Positions 23,596 to 32,419 of a stretch of 64,000 nt of DNA are shown here, one piece after another. Positions within the stretch are counted from its first letter, which is position 1, and each line of letters opens with the position of its first letter. The translations under genes and the position numbers were made by a program. The stretch spans positions 1-64,000 of the forward strand of contig JAUVXR010000007.1 in the NCBI GenBank assembly GCA_030603495.1. The letters run 5' to 3'. The DNA is from a bacterium (lineage in GTDB: Bacteria > Armatimonadota > Zipacnadia > Zipacnadales > Zipacnadaceae). The notes under the pieces are model-generated. The model was not told where the DNA came from and ran no database searches. It was given only the letters and a program-made list of their open reading frames with translations.

Positions 23596-24933
23596 CTATG
23601 GTCGTAGGTCATAGATGGCGACTCCCGCAAGCGGTTTGGGATAGAAGTGTGTTCCCTTCTGCGGCATGTAATCTCCGGCAGCAGCGACTTCCATCACATC
23701 CTGGATGCTGGGTGGGTTGATCAGGAAGGCAGCCGCTGACTCCCCTGTGTCCACTGAGGCGATGGCCGCTTCTGCGCTTCGCGTGAAGAAGATGTTCTTC
23801 TGGCTCTCAGCATACTGCCCACTGAGGCGCATCAGCCCCTGGATTATGGCATAGTGCAGCACAGCCACGTCGAGATTCCGCCAGGCCGGGCAGCTCTCTG
23901 GGGCGAGGTCACGTAGAGCGGCTGTGCCGTGGGGGGCCTTCAGCAGGCAAAGATCGTTGTCGCCGGTGTACAGGCCGAACTGATGCTGGTTGGCGCCAGC
24001 CTCGTGCATCTTGGCCAGGAAGGCCCGTAGCGCGGTGTTCCGCTCGGCAGGAGCTGTAGGCAGTTCGCAGCGGCTGATGGCGAATACCCCTGCAGCCGGA
24101 TCGCGCAGGTATTCGTATGCCGACGGTGGGAGTTCTCGGATTAATCGGTGCAAGGGAAGTATAGTCAAAGTCTCGGCATCTACGTTACACAGAAACATGG
24201 TTGTGTATTGCCATGGTGCACAGGCCTCGGCACCGTGCTCGGCGCGCATCTGGTCGCGGTAGGCCAAAGCCGCCGAATAGCGGTGATGGCCATCGGCGAT
24301 GACGATTTGCTTGTCAGCCATCACTGTGCTGATGCCGTGAATGACCTCAGGGTCAACGACGCACCACATGCGATGGACTACACCCTCGTCGTCAGCGACT
24401 ACGAAGAGCGGCTCGGATGGAAGCGCTGAGTATAGCAGCTCATCAACGGCCAGGCTAGGGTCACTGAACAGAGCAAAAATCTGGCTAAAGGCACACTGGC
24501 AGGCGCGCATCATCCCCAGCCGGTCGGTCTTGACTGCCGGTCGGATCTGCTCATGAGGCAGGATAACCTGCTCCTCGTAGTCGTGGAGCTTGACCGCTGC
24601 GATGTGGCCGCGGCGGCTGATTGGCCCGCGCAGTGGGTCCAGGTAGTCCTGTTCGTAGACGTAGAGGGCCGGGGTCTGTTCCTGGGTGAATATGCCCTGG
24701 TCACGCCAGTGGTGCCAGTAATCGGCGGCGCGCGGGTACCGCGACAAATATGGGTCGGGAGAAAAGGGGGCCCCGCCCAACGTCAGGTGGACGATATTGT
24801 AAGGGCTGCGGGCAGAATAATCGGCGTGGTGGGCCTCGCTGATGAGATCGTATGGAGGCGCCAGCACGCTGGACATGTTCTTTATCTTCTGCGGATTGTA
24901 GCGCCAACCGCGAAAAGCCTTAACCGTTGCCAT
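23596..24933 (-). CDS. DUF1015 family protein
   Basis: 445 aa, cytoplasmic. Matches the DUF1015 family: opening VKAFRGWRYNPQKI, VLAPPYDLISEAH, YNIVHLTLG, LYVYEQDYLDP, then VIADGHHRYSAALAYRDQMR (a likely catalytic or metal-binding 'DGHHR') and YTTMFLCNVDAETLTILPLHR. The C-terminus carries NIFFTRSAEAAIASVDTGES and AAFLINPPSIQDV. The function is not established in what I can recall with certainty. It sits within the sugar island, 27 nt after the broken isomerase gene. Confidence 0.9.
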   Translation of the reverse strand: MATVKAFRGWRYNPQKIKNMSSVLAPPYDLISEAHHADYSARSPYNIVHLTLGGAPFSPDPYLSRYPRAADYWHHWRDQGIFTQEQTPALYVYEQDYLDPLRGPISRRGHIAAVKLHDYEEQVILPHEQIRPAVKTDRLGMMRACQCAFSQIFALFSDPSLAVDELLYSALPSEPLFVVADDEGVVHRMWCVVDPEVIHGISTVMADKQIVIADGHHRYSAALAYRDQMRAEHGAEACAPWQYTTMFLCNVDAETLTILPLHRLIRELPPSAYEYLRDPAAGVFAISRCELPTAPAERNTALRAFLAKMHEAGANQHQFGLYTGDNDLCLLKAPHGTAALRDLAPESCPAWRNLDVAVLHYAIIQGLMRLSGQYAESQKNIFFTRSAEAAIASVDTGESAAAFLINPPSIQDVMEVAAAGDYMPQKGTHFYPKPLAGVAIYDLRP

Positions 24934-24960
24934 ATTGGATTACCTATCGCTTGCTCTGTT

Positions 24961-25781
24961 CTACACGAACTGCCTCAGGTGCTGGAGGCCCTTGATGAAA
25001 CCTTCCTCGCGTCCCCAGGTTGAATCTTCGTGCTCGATGCTTAGCACGCCGTCGTAGCCGTGGTGGCGCAGGCGGCCGATGTAGGTGCCCCAGTCAATCT
25101 CGCCGAAGCCGGGAATGACGTACCGCCAGAACTCGTGGTTCTGGTTGCCGGTATAGGCCAGCTGGTTGTAGCGGATCTCGGTGTCCTTGGCGTGGGTATG
25201 GAAGATGCGGTCGGCGAACTTCTCGACCGCCGCCAGGTAATCAATATCCTGCCAGACGAGATGGGAGGGGTCGAAGTTCAGCCCAAAGTTGGCGTCGGGC
25301 ACCAGGTCGAAGAGCAGGTCCCACTGACCCAGGTGCATTATGTTGGTGGCAGTCCAGTTTTCCAGTGCAATCTTAACTCCGACGTCCGCTGCTTTCGCGC
25401 ACAGTCCGGAGAAAAACGGCGCCGCGATCTGCTCTATCGCCTCCTCGCGACTCATGCCCTCAGGCGGCAGGCCGGCCATGCAGCAGAGCACATCTACGTC
25501 CGCCTCCCGGCAGATTTCGACCAGCCCCGTGAGCCATGCTTGATGATGAGCGCGCTCGGCGGGGTCAGTCGCCGTGACGTTGATATAGGCGGCCAGGCTG
25601 GAGATCTCCAGACCGGCGTTGCGCGCGATCACGGGCAGGTCCTCCGCTGAGTCGGGTTCAAAGTGCGCGATGCCTCTTCGGCGCGGATTTCCAGGCAGTC
25701 GAAGCCCGCCTCTGCCGCGAACTCAACTACTGTTTCGATGTCGTCACTGCTGAACGGGAGGGTCAGCAATCCAACTTTCAT
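24961..25781 (-). pseudogene. Xylose-isomerase-like TIM-barrel protein, frameshifted
   Basis: Two overlapping reading frames together make one sugar-phosphate isomerase/epimerase-type TIM barrel. The N-terminus (MKVGLLTLPFSSDDIETVVE ... GFDCLEIRAEEAS) starts at ATG 25781 behind AAAGGAGG. The frame is then lost near 25660-25675 and continues one register over as AHFEPDSAEDLPVIARNAGL, then EISSLAAYINVTATDPAERA to the stop at 24961. Metal-ligand stretches KIALENWTATN, GLNFDPSHLVWQ, FHTHAKDTE and SIEHEDSTW are intact. A single base gained or lost explains it: either a real inactivating mutation or an assembly error. The next-door glycerate kinase ends one base away from its start. If repaired it would be about 273 aa. 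Confidence 0.88.
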
Positions 25782-25782
25782 G

Positions 25783-26961
25783 TCAATGGCCTCCTTTGGG
25801 AGAATGAGTACAGTTGCAACGGCGCCCGGCGAGCCAAGTGCGGATGATCTGCTCAGCCGCAAAGCTGAGCATCTCCCGGGCCGTGTCCGGACGCATCGCT
25901 TCCGCGAGACTCATTGGTGCCCTGAGACACGAGAACAGAGCAGTGAAGCCGTGCTGGATGAGTTGACCCGCGTCAGCAGCGACGCTGCCGCCGACGGCAA
26001 TGACCGGTATACCCAGCTCCTGGCCGACGCGCAGCGGGCCGGTGGGCGCTTTGCCAAAAGGTGTCTGCGCATCGAGCCGGCCTTCGCCGGTGATGATCAG
26101 GTCCGCGTCCTGCGCTTGTTCAGCCAAGTCAACTACCTCAAGCACTATCTCTATGCCCGACTCGAGCGTAGCGTCGCAGAAGGCCAGCAGCCCGGCGCCC
26201 AGCCCGCCGGCAGCGCCGGCACCCGGTACGTCCGCGACGGACTTGCCCACGTCTCGTTCCAGTACCTCGGCGTAATGAGCCAACCCCGCTTCGAGCTGCT
26301 CTACCTGCTCGGGTGTAGCACCTTTTTGCGGAGCATAGATCCGGGCCGCGCCGTGCGGACCCAGCAGCGGATTGTCCACATCGCAGGCTACCCGCACCGT
26401 GCAGTCGGCCAGACGTTGATCTATAGCCGAGACGTCAATCGCGGCTATATCCTGGAGCCGTCCTCCGCTCACCCGGGATATTTCCCGCCCCTGCCCATCG
26501 AGCATCCGGGCGCCCAGCGCCTGCGCCATAGCGGCCCCGCCGTCGGTAGTCGCGCTGCCCCCAACGCCGATGATGAGGCTGCGGCAGCCGGCATCCAGAG
26601 CTGCACTGATGAGTTGCCCGGTGCCATACGTGGTGGTACGAGTCGGATCACGCTCGTCTTCGGGTACCAGCGGAAGGCCGGAGGCAGCGGCCATTTCGAT
26701 AGCTGCGGTCTGCCCGTCGCCCAAGAGGCCAAACTGCGCCTCGACCGGTTGGCCCAGCGGCCCCTCCACCCTCTCAGCAGCGAAGTACCCACCGGTGGTG
26801 TGGACGAGTGCGTCCACGGTGCCTTCGCCGCCGTCGGCCAGGGGGACCTCAACCACCTCGATGTCCAGGTCGGCGTCGGAGATACCCTTATGCAACGCCC
26901 GGCATACCTCAGCCGCCGACAAACAGCCCTTGAATGAGTCTGGCGCAACTACGATCTTCAC
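25783..26961 (-). CDS. Glycerate kinase
   Basis: Phosphorylates D-glycerate using ATP. 392 aa, typical of the GarK/GlxK family. Opens MKIVVAPDSFKGCLSAAEVC; ADGGEGTVDALVHTTGG is the conserved glycerate-kinase segment; LIIGVGGSATTDGGAAMAQALG, CDVDNPLLGPHGAARIYAPQKGA and ITGEGRLDAQTPFGKAPTG are signature blocks. Start codon is GTG 26961. It ends one base before the start of the frameshifted isomerase, so they are surely co-transcribed. Which carbon is phosphorylated (2 or 3) cannot be read by eye. Confidence 0.94.
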   Translation of the reverse strand: MKIVVAPDSFKGCLSAAEVCRALHKGISDADLDIEVVEVPLADGGEGTVDALVHTTGGYFAAERVEGPLGQPVEAQFGLLGDGQTAAIEMAAASGLPLVPEDERDPTRTTTYGTGQLISAALDAGCRSLIIGVGGSATTDGGAAMAQALGARMLDGQGREISRVSGGRLQDIAAIDVSAIDQRLADCTVRVACDVDNPLLGPHGAARIYAPQKGATPEQVEQLEAGLAHYAEVLERDVGKSVADVPGAGAAGGLGAGLLAFCDATLESGIEIVLEVVDLAEQAQDADLIITGEGRLDAQTPFGKAPTGPLRVGQELGIPVIAVGGSVAADAGQLIQHGFTALFSCLRAPMSLAEAMRPDTAREMLSFAAEQIIRTWLAGRRCNCTHSPKGGH

Positions 26962-27011
26962 GCTACCACTCTCAGCCCGTCAGCGCACAAGCCGTTGATC
27001 TGTTTGTGTCG

Positions 27012-27941
27012 TTAAAGCTCCGCCCACATCCGCCGCCAGGTGCGCTTAGTCTGGGCGACAATCAGGTCGGAGTCCTCGTCGCCGACCGGCTTGACCTCGA
27101 AGCTCAGCACCGGCTTGGCGGTGGGCACCTCGGCCTGGAAGTAGCCCGCATAGATGAGGCTCTCGACGTACTCCTTGAGCTCGGAAACACCATTCTCACC
27201 GCCGGAATAGCCGAAGCGCGGGTGCAGATCGCCGTAGGCCGGATCACTGTTGTCGGCCATTACGCAGTTACCTGCGTGCGTGTGGATGACGTAGTCCGCG
27301 AGGTGACTGAGACATTCACCAGGCGACTCCCACAGTAGCGGCAGATGCGAGAGGTCAATGGTAATGCCGAAGTTGTCCGCCAGCTCGCGGACTCGGGCCG
27401 CCAGCTCCGCTGCCCGCTCGCTGGGGCCAATAAGACACGCCTTGTCTATCTTCTCGTCGAAGGCCTCCAGCGATATCCAGCAGACGTAGTCGGTGGCCTT
27501 GCTCTCGGCGTACTGGCACAACTCCACGCACGAGTCCACCAGCAGGTCCATCTGCTGGGCGCGGTCGGCGTCACCCGGGTCCTTGCCGCTGAGTACGGCG
27601 GTGATTTTGGCGTTGAGCTCGTACGCTGCGTCAATGGACTTTTTTACCTCGTCAATCGCTGCCTGACGGCCCGCCTCGTCGGGATCGTTGAGGTTGAGTT
27701 GGCCGCCGAGCAGGTTGGGCTGCGCGGCCATGCCGTAGCTGATGCCGCTCTGCTCGGCAATTGCCCGCAGTTCATCGTGAACGCCGGGCACATCTACGCG
27801 CTTGATCTCCAGCACATCCCAGAAATCGTCCCGCGCCAGCTTGCGGACGGTCTCCTGCACCGCCGGCGGCTCGGTCGCCTCCGGGTATGCCATGAAGTGA
27901 ATCAACCCCAGGTCCATCAGTTGTCGCCATGATTCGACCAT
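27012..27941 (-). CDS. Xylose-isomerase-like TIM-barrel protein
   Basis: 309 aa, cytoplasmic sugar isomerase/epimerase-type barrel. GLIHFMAYPEATEPP starts the first strand; WDVLEIKRVDVPGVHDEL, KITAVLSGKDPGDADRAQQM, VCWISLEAFDEKIDK, GITIDLSHLPLLWESP and DYVIHTHAGNCVM carry the Glu, Asp and His typical of the metal site, and KPVLSFEVKPVGDEDSD the last Glu. AGAGGAGA precedes the ATG. The substrate is unknown; together with iolB and glycerate kinase it suggests inositol, uronate or related sugar breakdown. Confidence 0.85.
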   Translation of the reverse strand: MVESWRQLMDLGLIHFMAYPEATEPPAVQETVRKLARDDFWDVLEIKRVDVPGVHDELRAIAEQSGISYGMAAQPNLLGGQLNLNDPDEAGRQAAIDEVKKSIDAAYELNAKITAVLSGKDPGDADRAQQMDLLVDSCVELCQYAESKATDYVCWISLEAFDEKIDKACLIGPSERAAELAARVRELADNFGITIDLSHLPLLWESPGECLSHLADYVIHTHAGNCVMADNSDPAYGDLHPRFGYSGGENGVSELKEYVESLIYAGYFQAEVPTAKPVLSFEVKPVGDEDSDLIVAQTKRTWRRMWAEL

Positions 27942-27987
27942 TTCAATCTCCTCTCATACAGTTTGGAAGTAGTGACGCTTGTTTGGC

Positions 27988-28041
27988 GGAACGGGCATCC
28001 TGTCTGTTGACATTGTGGGCAGGCGAGACGCCTGTCCTACC
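27988..28041. repeat. Degenerate inverted pair of GACAGGCG repeats, copy 4
   Basis: The right half is well preserved (GGGCAGGCGAGACGCCTGTC plus CTACC at 28017-28041). The left half (from 27988, GGAACGGGCATCCTGTCTGT) keeps only part of the pattern. It lies between the TIM-barrel gene and iolB, close to the iolB stop. Confidence 0.7.
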
Positions 28042-28053
28042 GTTGACAAACAG

Positions 28054-28881
28054 TTAGAATCCCATATCTGCGGCCATTGTGCCGACGGCCTTCACCCAGG
28101 CATGAGTGGGATCGTCCATGGGAGCCATGCGCCGGTCGGTCACGCCCGCCATCATCCACAGGTAGTAGAGCTGATAGCCCGGTGCCGCGACCACCGGGTG
28201 ATAGCCGCGCGGGAGAATAGTGTTGTCGTTGTTCCGGACGATGTAAGCTTGGTCAATGTCCAGATCATCGGTGTACATCACCTGGACACCGAAGCCCTGC
28301 GGCGGATTCACTCGGAAGTGGTAGATCTCCTGCATATTGACCTGGTGGGGGTAGTCGTCTTCCTCGTGCTTATGCGGCGGGTAGCCGGACCAGTTGCCCG
28401 GCGGGTTGAAGGTCTCGCCGATGAGTAAGCGCTGGGCCTGGGGCACGTTCGTGCCGATGACATTGTGCACGTCGCGCCGCCAGTTCCAATTTCCGGCGTG
28501 GTTGACCTGGACGTCGTCAGGCATAATGACCTGCGCCGGGCCGGAGCTTTCCGAGGGGCTGGAGCATACCGCCAACTCGACGGCGCTGTCCGCCTGCACG
28601 CGCCAGGCAGTGCCCGGCGGCAGGTACGCGCCGGTGGCCTTGCCGGCGAAGACGGAGGTGCGGCCCCCCAGGCCGGGATGCTGCTCGCCGGCGATGTCCA
28701 GCGACAGGACACCGCTGAGTATTATCAGGCCGTATTCCCCGTCGCCGGTTTCGCTGCTATAGCTTTCACCGGCGGCTAAACTGATGATGGAGAAGCTGAG
28801 CAAGTCCAGCGGCCCGTCGCCTGCCTCGTATATTACGTTCTCGCCGCTGGTCAACTCTTTCGAGATTAGATAGTCTGCCAT
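28054..28881 (-). CDS. iolB: 5-deoxy-glucuronate isomerase
   Basis: Converts 5-deoxy-glucuronate to 5-dehydro-2-deoxygluconate in myo-inositol breakdown. 275 aa, a bicupin of the KduI/IolB family. Signature stretches: GEYGLIILSGVLSLDIAG (first cupin), AYLPPGTAWRVQ, then RLLIGETFNPPGNWSGYPPH and KHEEDDYPHQVNMQEIYHFR with the metal-binding His/Glu set, and GYHPVVAAPGYQLYYLWMMA. AAGGAGAC precedes the ATG. No other inositol genes (iolC, D, E, G) are certain here, though the TIM-barrel neighbour could fill an IolE/IolH-like role. Confidence 0.93.
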   Translation of the reverse strand: MADYLISKELTSGENVIYEAGDGPLDLLSFSIISLAAGESYSSETGDGEYGLIILSGVLSLDIAGEQHPGLGGRTSVFAGKATGAYLPPGTAWRVQADSAVELAVCSSPSESSGPAQVIMPDDVQVNHAGNWNWRRDVHNVIGTNVPQAQRLLIGETFNPPGNWSGYPPHKHEEDDYPHQVNMQEIYHFRVNPPQGFGVQVMYTDDLDIDQAYIVRNNDNTILPRGYHPVVAAPGYQLYYLWMMAGVTDRRMAPMDDPTHAWVKAVGTMAADMGF

Positions 28882-29073
28882 CTAGAGTCTCCTTCGTGAA
28901 ATTGTACGGATGACTATTCGCCTTCGATTGGGCTATTCCTCCTTACTGTTACCCAACGGCGTAGCAACTTGTGCAGGTCTGTACTGGCTGGCTGGCGAAA
29001 TGACACGTGCATGACCAAACAAACGGCTCATAGGATAGCACGCCACCAGCTATTGGGCAAGGAGGACTGAGCG

Positions 29074-29751
29074 ATGAAACGGTCGGAGATTAATCAGGCA
29101 ATTGACGGCGGCATAGCCTTTTGCAAGCGGATGAACTTCCACCTGCCGCCTTTTGCGTACTGGTCGCTGGCAGAGTGGACGACCAAAGGACATGAGTACG
29201 ACGAGATTCGGGACAATATGCTGGGGTGGGACGCGACCGATTTCGGCCTGGGCAAGTTCGACGAGATGGGTGGCCTGCTCTTTACCATTCGTAACGGCAA
29301 CCATAAGTCAGACAAGTACGTAAAGCCGTACTGCGAGAAGCTGCTGCTTATCGGCCAGGACCAAGTCACGCCTTACCACTTCCATTTCGCCAAGATGGAA
29401 GACATCATCAACCGCGGTGGAGGAGAGCTGATGATCCAAGTCTACAATGCTGATGGGGACGAGCAGCTTGCGGATACGCCGGTGCAGGTCAACACCGACG
29501 GGCACATCTACACTGTCGAAGCCGGCGCGATCATCCGGCTCACTCCGGGCGAGAGCATCACGCTGCCGCCGTATCTTTATCACAAGTTCTGGGCGGAGAG
29601 TGAGGCGGTGCTGTGCGGCGAGGTCTCGATGGTCAACGACGATACCGTTGACAACCGCTTCTTGGAAGAGGTGGGCCGCTATCCGGACATAGAAGACGAC
29701 GAGCCAGCGCGTTACCTGCTGTGCCATGAGTATCCGCCGGCGCTTGAATAA
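29074..29751 (+). CDS. D-lyxose isomerase
   Basis: Interconverts D-lyxose and D-xylulose (or D-mannose and D-fructose), delivering substrate for the xylulokinase at 21494. 225 aa cupin of the PF07385 family: FAYWSLAEWTTKGHEYDEI, GWDATDFGLGKFDEMG, then TPYHFHFAKMEDIINRGGG (two metal-binding His and the Glu), SITLPPYLYHKFWAE with the fourth ligand His, and CGEVSMVNDDTVDNRF. AGGAGG lies before the ATG. It is divergent from iolB across a 192-bp gap that includes the imperfect palindrome ATGACACGTGCAT (29000-29012). Confidence 0.93.
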   Translation: MKRSEINQAIDGGIAFCKRMNFHLPPFAYWSLAEWTTKGHEYDEIRDNMLGWDATDFGLGKFDEMGGLLFTIRNGNHKSDKYVKPYCEKLLLIGQDQVTPYHFHFAKMEDIINRGGGELMIQVYNADGDEQLADTPVQVNTDGHIYTVEAGAIIRLTPGESITLPPYLYHKFWAESEAVLCGEVSMVNDDTVDNRFLEEVGRYPDIEDDEPARYLLCHEYPPALE

Positions 29752-29843
29752 TCCGGTGGGGGGGAGACCTGTGGCCCGGTTCCGGGCGGCGGAGTCCTTT
29801 TGTGGCGGCAAGGGTGCCCCTCGCGCAGCTTCATTGCGGTATA

Positions 29844-29877
29844 GAAAGGGGGAAGGCTGCTGGGCCTTCCCCCTTTC
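29844..29877 (+). terminator. Strong hairpin after D-lyxose isomerase
   Basis: GAAAGGGGGAAGGC (29844-29857), loop TGCTGG, GCCTTCCCCCTTTC (29864-29877): a perfect 14-bp stem ending in CTTTCTCC. Its 3' T-run is short and lies within the stem, but strength and position about 90 nt after the stop fit a terminator. Confidence 0.7.
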
Positions 29878-29926
29878 TCCACAGCAGGAGAGCCTGGGCT
29901 GTTGTCATGGGACTGGCGAGCCTTCC

Positions 29927-29954
29927 TTGACGATACCTGTCGGTGTAGTATAAT
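29927..29954 (+). promoter_or_regulatory. Promoter immediately upstream of PBP1A
   Basis: TTGACG (29927-29932), 16-nt spacer, TATAAT (29949-29954). The expected start of transcription (about 29960-29962) is only 4-6 nt before ATG 29966, so the mRNA would be almost leaderless, which agrees with the absence of a ribosome binding site. Confidence 0.6.
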
Positions 29955-29965
29955 CACATTGCGTC

Positions 29966-32419
29966 ATGAACCGAAGAAGCAGCCGAAAAAGTCGGCGCAA
30001 AAGCCCCCGAAAGAGTTCCTACGCACATATTGCGCGCTGGTTTCGCTACGTGAATGCTCTTCTGCTGTTAGGAGCGACGGTGTTCATAGCGGCGTGGGCG
30101 GGGGGGCTAGTGGGACTGCGCGGTGCCTTCCAGGGCGAGCGGCAACTAGTGGACTATCGGCCGCGCCTGACCACTCAGATCTACTCCACTGAGCGCCATC
30201 CCGACGGCGAGCCCACGCATACACTCATTGGGCAGGTCTACAAGGAGAACCGCCAGCTTGTGCGCCTGCGTGACATACCCAGGGAACTGCAGCAGGCGAC
30301 CATTGCCATCGAAGATCACCGCTTCTGGAAACACCGGGGGATCAGCCCGCGGGATATGCTGCGGGCCGCCTGGGTCAACCTGCGCGGCGGTACGATGAGG
30401 CAGGGCGCCAGCACCCTCACCCAGCAGCTCGTGCGCAATATCTGGCTCAGCCACGAGCGCACCTGGGACCGCAAGCTCAAGGAGATACTGCTATCTATCG
30501 AAGTGGAGCGGCGCTTCTCCAAGCAGGAGATCCTCGAGATGTACCTCAACGAGGTCTACTATGGTCATGGCGCCTACGGCATCGGCACCGCGGCGCGTAC
30601 TCTCTTTGGCAAGCAACCGGCCGAACTGACACTCGGCGAAGTCACGCTATTGGCCGGCTTGCCTCGAGCGCCGGCGTATTATTCTCCGTTTAACTATCCC
30701 GACCACGCCAAGAAGCGGCGGCAGGAAGTGCTGGCAGCGATGCAGCGCGAGGGATATATCACCAGCCGCCAGGCAGAAGCGGCGGCTGACGAGCAGATCC
30801 AAAGCCGCCTCCAGCCCGAGGCGCAAGCGGTGGGAATCGTTGCCCGTCACGCACCGTACTTCACTCACCTGGTGATTCGGGTGTTGTGTCAGCAGTACGG
30901 TGTGGATCGGGTGTACGAGGGCGGCTGGCGTGTCTACACGACTTTGGATAAGCGCATCCAGGAGATCGCCGAAGATGAACTGACGGGGCAAGTCGAGGAA
31001 CTCCGCAAGCAGCGGCGCATCAAAGGCAACCTCGTTGGGCAGGGGGCGCTGGCTTGCGTGGATGTGCATACCGGTGACGTGCTGGCCATGGTCGGTGGCG
31101 TGGGGCCCTACGAAGAGATCCAGTACAACCGCGCCCATCCCGGGCCGCCTGGCTACGGGCGGCAGCCGGGCTCATCATTTAAACCCTATGTCTGGGCGGC
31201 TGGCCTGGAGTCGGGCTATGGGCCGAATTCGGTCTTCAGCGCCGATCCCCTCGCCATCCGAGTGGGGCGGGACATTTGGCAACCCAAAAACTACTCGGCG
31301 GGCCAAAGCGGCAACTACACGCTGCGTCGGGCACTGGCCGATTCGGTAAACCTCGTAGCAGTCCGGCTGCTGCAAAAGATTGGCGCGAAGAAGGTCGTCG
31401 GGTATGCTGCACGGATGCTGGATATCCCGGAGCAGCGACTAGCCGAAGTCCCGGCGCTGGCGCTGGGTGTGTCAAATCTCTCGCCGCTGGAACAGGCCTC
31501 GGGGTATGCCTGCTTCGCCAGCGGTGGCCTACGTGCCAGGCGCCGTTTCTTCACCCGCATTGAAAACCACCGGGGCGAGGTGATTGTAGACAATCCACTG
31601 CAAGTGACCCGGGTCCTGCGTCCGGCCACCGCCCTAAGTATGATTTCTATGCTGAAAACGGTGGTTACGTCTGGTACCGGTACCACAGCGCAGATAAGGG
31701 GCGTGGCAGCGGGCGGCAAGACGGGAACAACCCAGGATGGACGCGATGCCTGGTGGGTGGGCTTCACTCCGGACCTGTCCGCGGCGGTCTGGGTCGGGAA
31801 CAACGATAACAAGCCGATGCGAAGCTCAAGCGGCCGCCGTTTCTGCGCGCCGGTCTGGCAGAAGTTTATGAAACGCGTCACTGAGATGCTGCAATGTGGC
31901 GGGGAGTTTCCCAAAGGTAAGGGGGTTGTTGCTACCAGGCCCGACGAAGTCGGAGAAGAGGAAGAAGAGGAGGACGAAGGGGTCGTTAGGCCCATTTGTA
32001 CGGCTAGCGGGCGGCGAGCGACTGCCTATTGCCCGCAGACTACAGACGAGTTCTTCGCGGCTGGCGAGGACCTGCCGGGTCCGTGCACTATGCATCGGAA
32101 GGTGGCCACCCCGGCTGGCAGTCGGCCGGGTGACTCCGGCGAGCAGCCGGGCCCACCGGCGGAGCGGACGATTCGGGTGACGATCTGCCAGGATTCCGGG
32201 AAGCTGGCGACGCCTTTTTGCCCGCAGACACGGGAGATCGAGGTTCCGGTTGGGTCGGCTCCCACTGGCTCATGCGACCTGCACACGCCGCCAGCACCTC
32301 CGCCCCAGCCAACTGCGCCGAGTGATGCTGGTCCTGGGGAGCGGCAGGAGGCGGAGCCAGGGGACCAGCCGGTCATTGAGCCAACCCGCCGCGACGAATC
32401 CGTCAACGAATTGCCCTGA
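29966..32419 (+). CDS. Class A penicillin-binding protein 1A family
   Basis: 817 aa bifunctional peptidoglycan synthase. A basic cytoplasmic N-terminus (RRSSRKSRRKSPRKSS) precedes one TM helix (ALLLLGATVFIAAWAGGLVG). The GT51 transglycosylase domain has VAIEDHRFWKHRGI, GASTLTQQLVRN and IEVERRFSKQEILEMYLNEV. The transpeptidase has SxxK in GSSFKPYVWA, SxN in ADSVNLVAV and KTG in GGKTGTTQDGRD. After an acidic run of Glu/Asp, the C-terminus carries two copies of a Cys motif, ICTASGRRATAYCPQT...CTMH and ICQDSGKLATPFCPQT...CDLH. The stop overlaps the next start (TGATG). Confidence 0.95.
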   Translation: MNRRSSRKSRRKSPRKSSYAHIARWFRYVNALLLLGATVFIAAWAGGLVGLRGAFQGERQLVDYRPRLTTQIYSTERHPDGEPTHTLIGQVYKENRQLVRLRDIPRELQQATIAIEDHRFWKHRGISPRDMLRAAWVNLRGGTMRQGASTLTQQLVRNIWLSHERTWDRKLKEILLSIEVERRFSKQEILEMYLNEVYYGHGAYGIGTAARTLFGKQPAELTLGEVTLLAGLPRAPAYYSPFNYPDHAKKRRQEVLAAMQREGYITSRQAEAAADEQIQSRLQPEAQAVGIVARHAPYFTHLVIRVLCQQYGVDRVYEGGWRVYTTLDKRIQEIAEDELTGQVEELRKQRRIKGNLVGQGALACVDVHTGDVLAMVGGVGPYEEIQYNRAHPGPPGYGRQPGSSFKPYVWAAGLESGYGPNSVFSADPLAIRVGRDIWQPKNYSAGQSGNYTLRRALADSVNLVAVRLLQKIGAKKVVGYAARMLDIPEQRLAEVPALALGVSNLSPLEQASGYACFASGGLRARRRFFTRIENHRGEVIVDNPLQVTRVLRPATALSMISMLKTVVTSGTGTTAQIRGVAAGGKTGTTQDGRDAWWVGFTPDLSAAVWVGNNDNKPMRSSSGRRFCAPVWQKFMKRVTEMLQCGGEFPKGKGVVATRPDEVGEEEEEEDEGVVRPICTASGRRATAYCPQTTDEFFAAGEDLPGPCTMHRKVATPAGSRPGDSGEQPGPPAERTIRVTICQDSGKLATPFCPQTREIEVPVGSAPTGSCDLHTPPAPPPQPTAPSDAGPGERQEAEPGDQPVIEPTRRDESVNELP

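Noticed and set aside
24961-25632. A shorter intact isomerase starting at 25632
   Set aside because: It would lack the first strand and helix of the barrel, which are found in the neighbouring frame behind a perfect ribosome site. A frameshift explains both.
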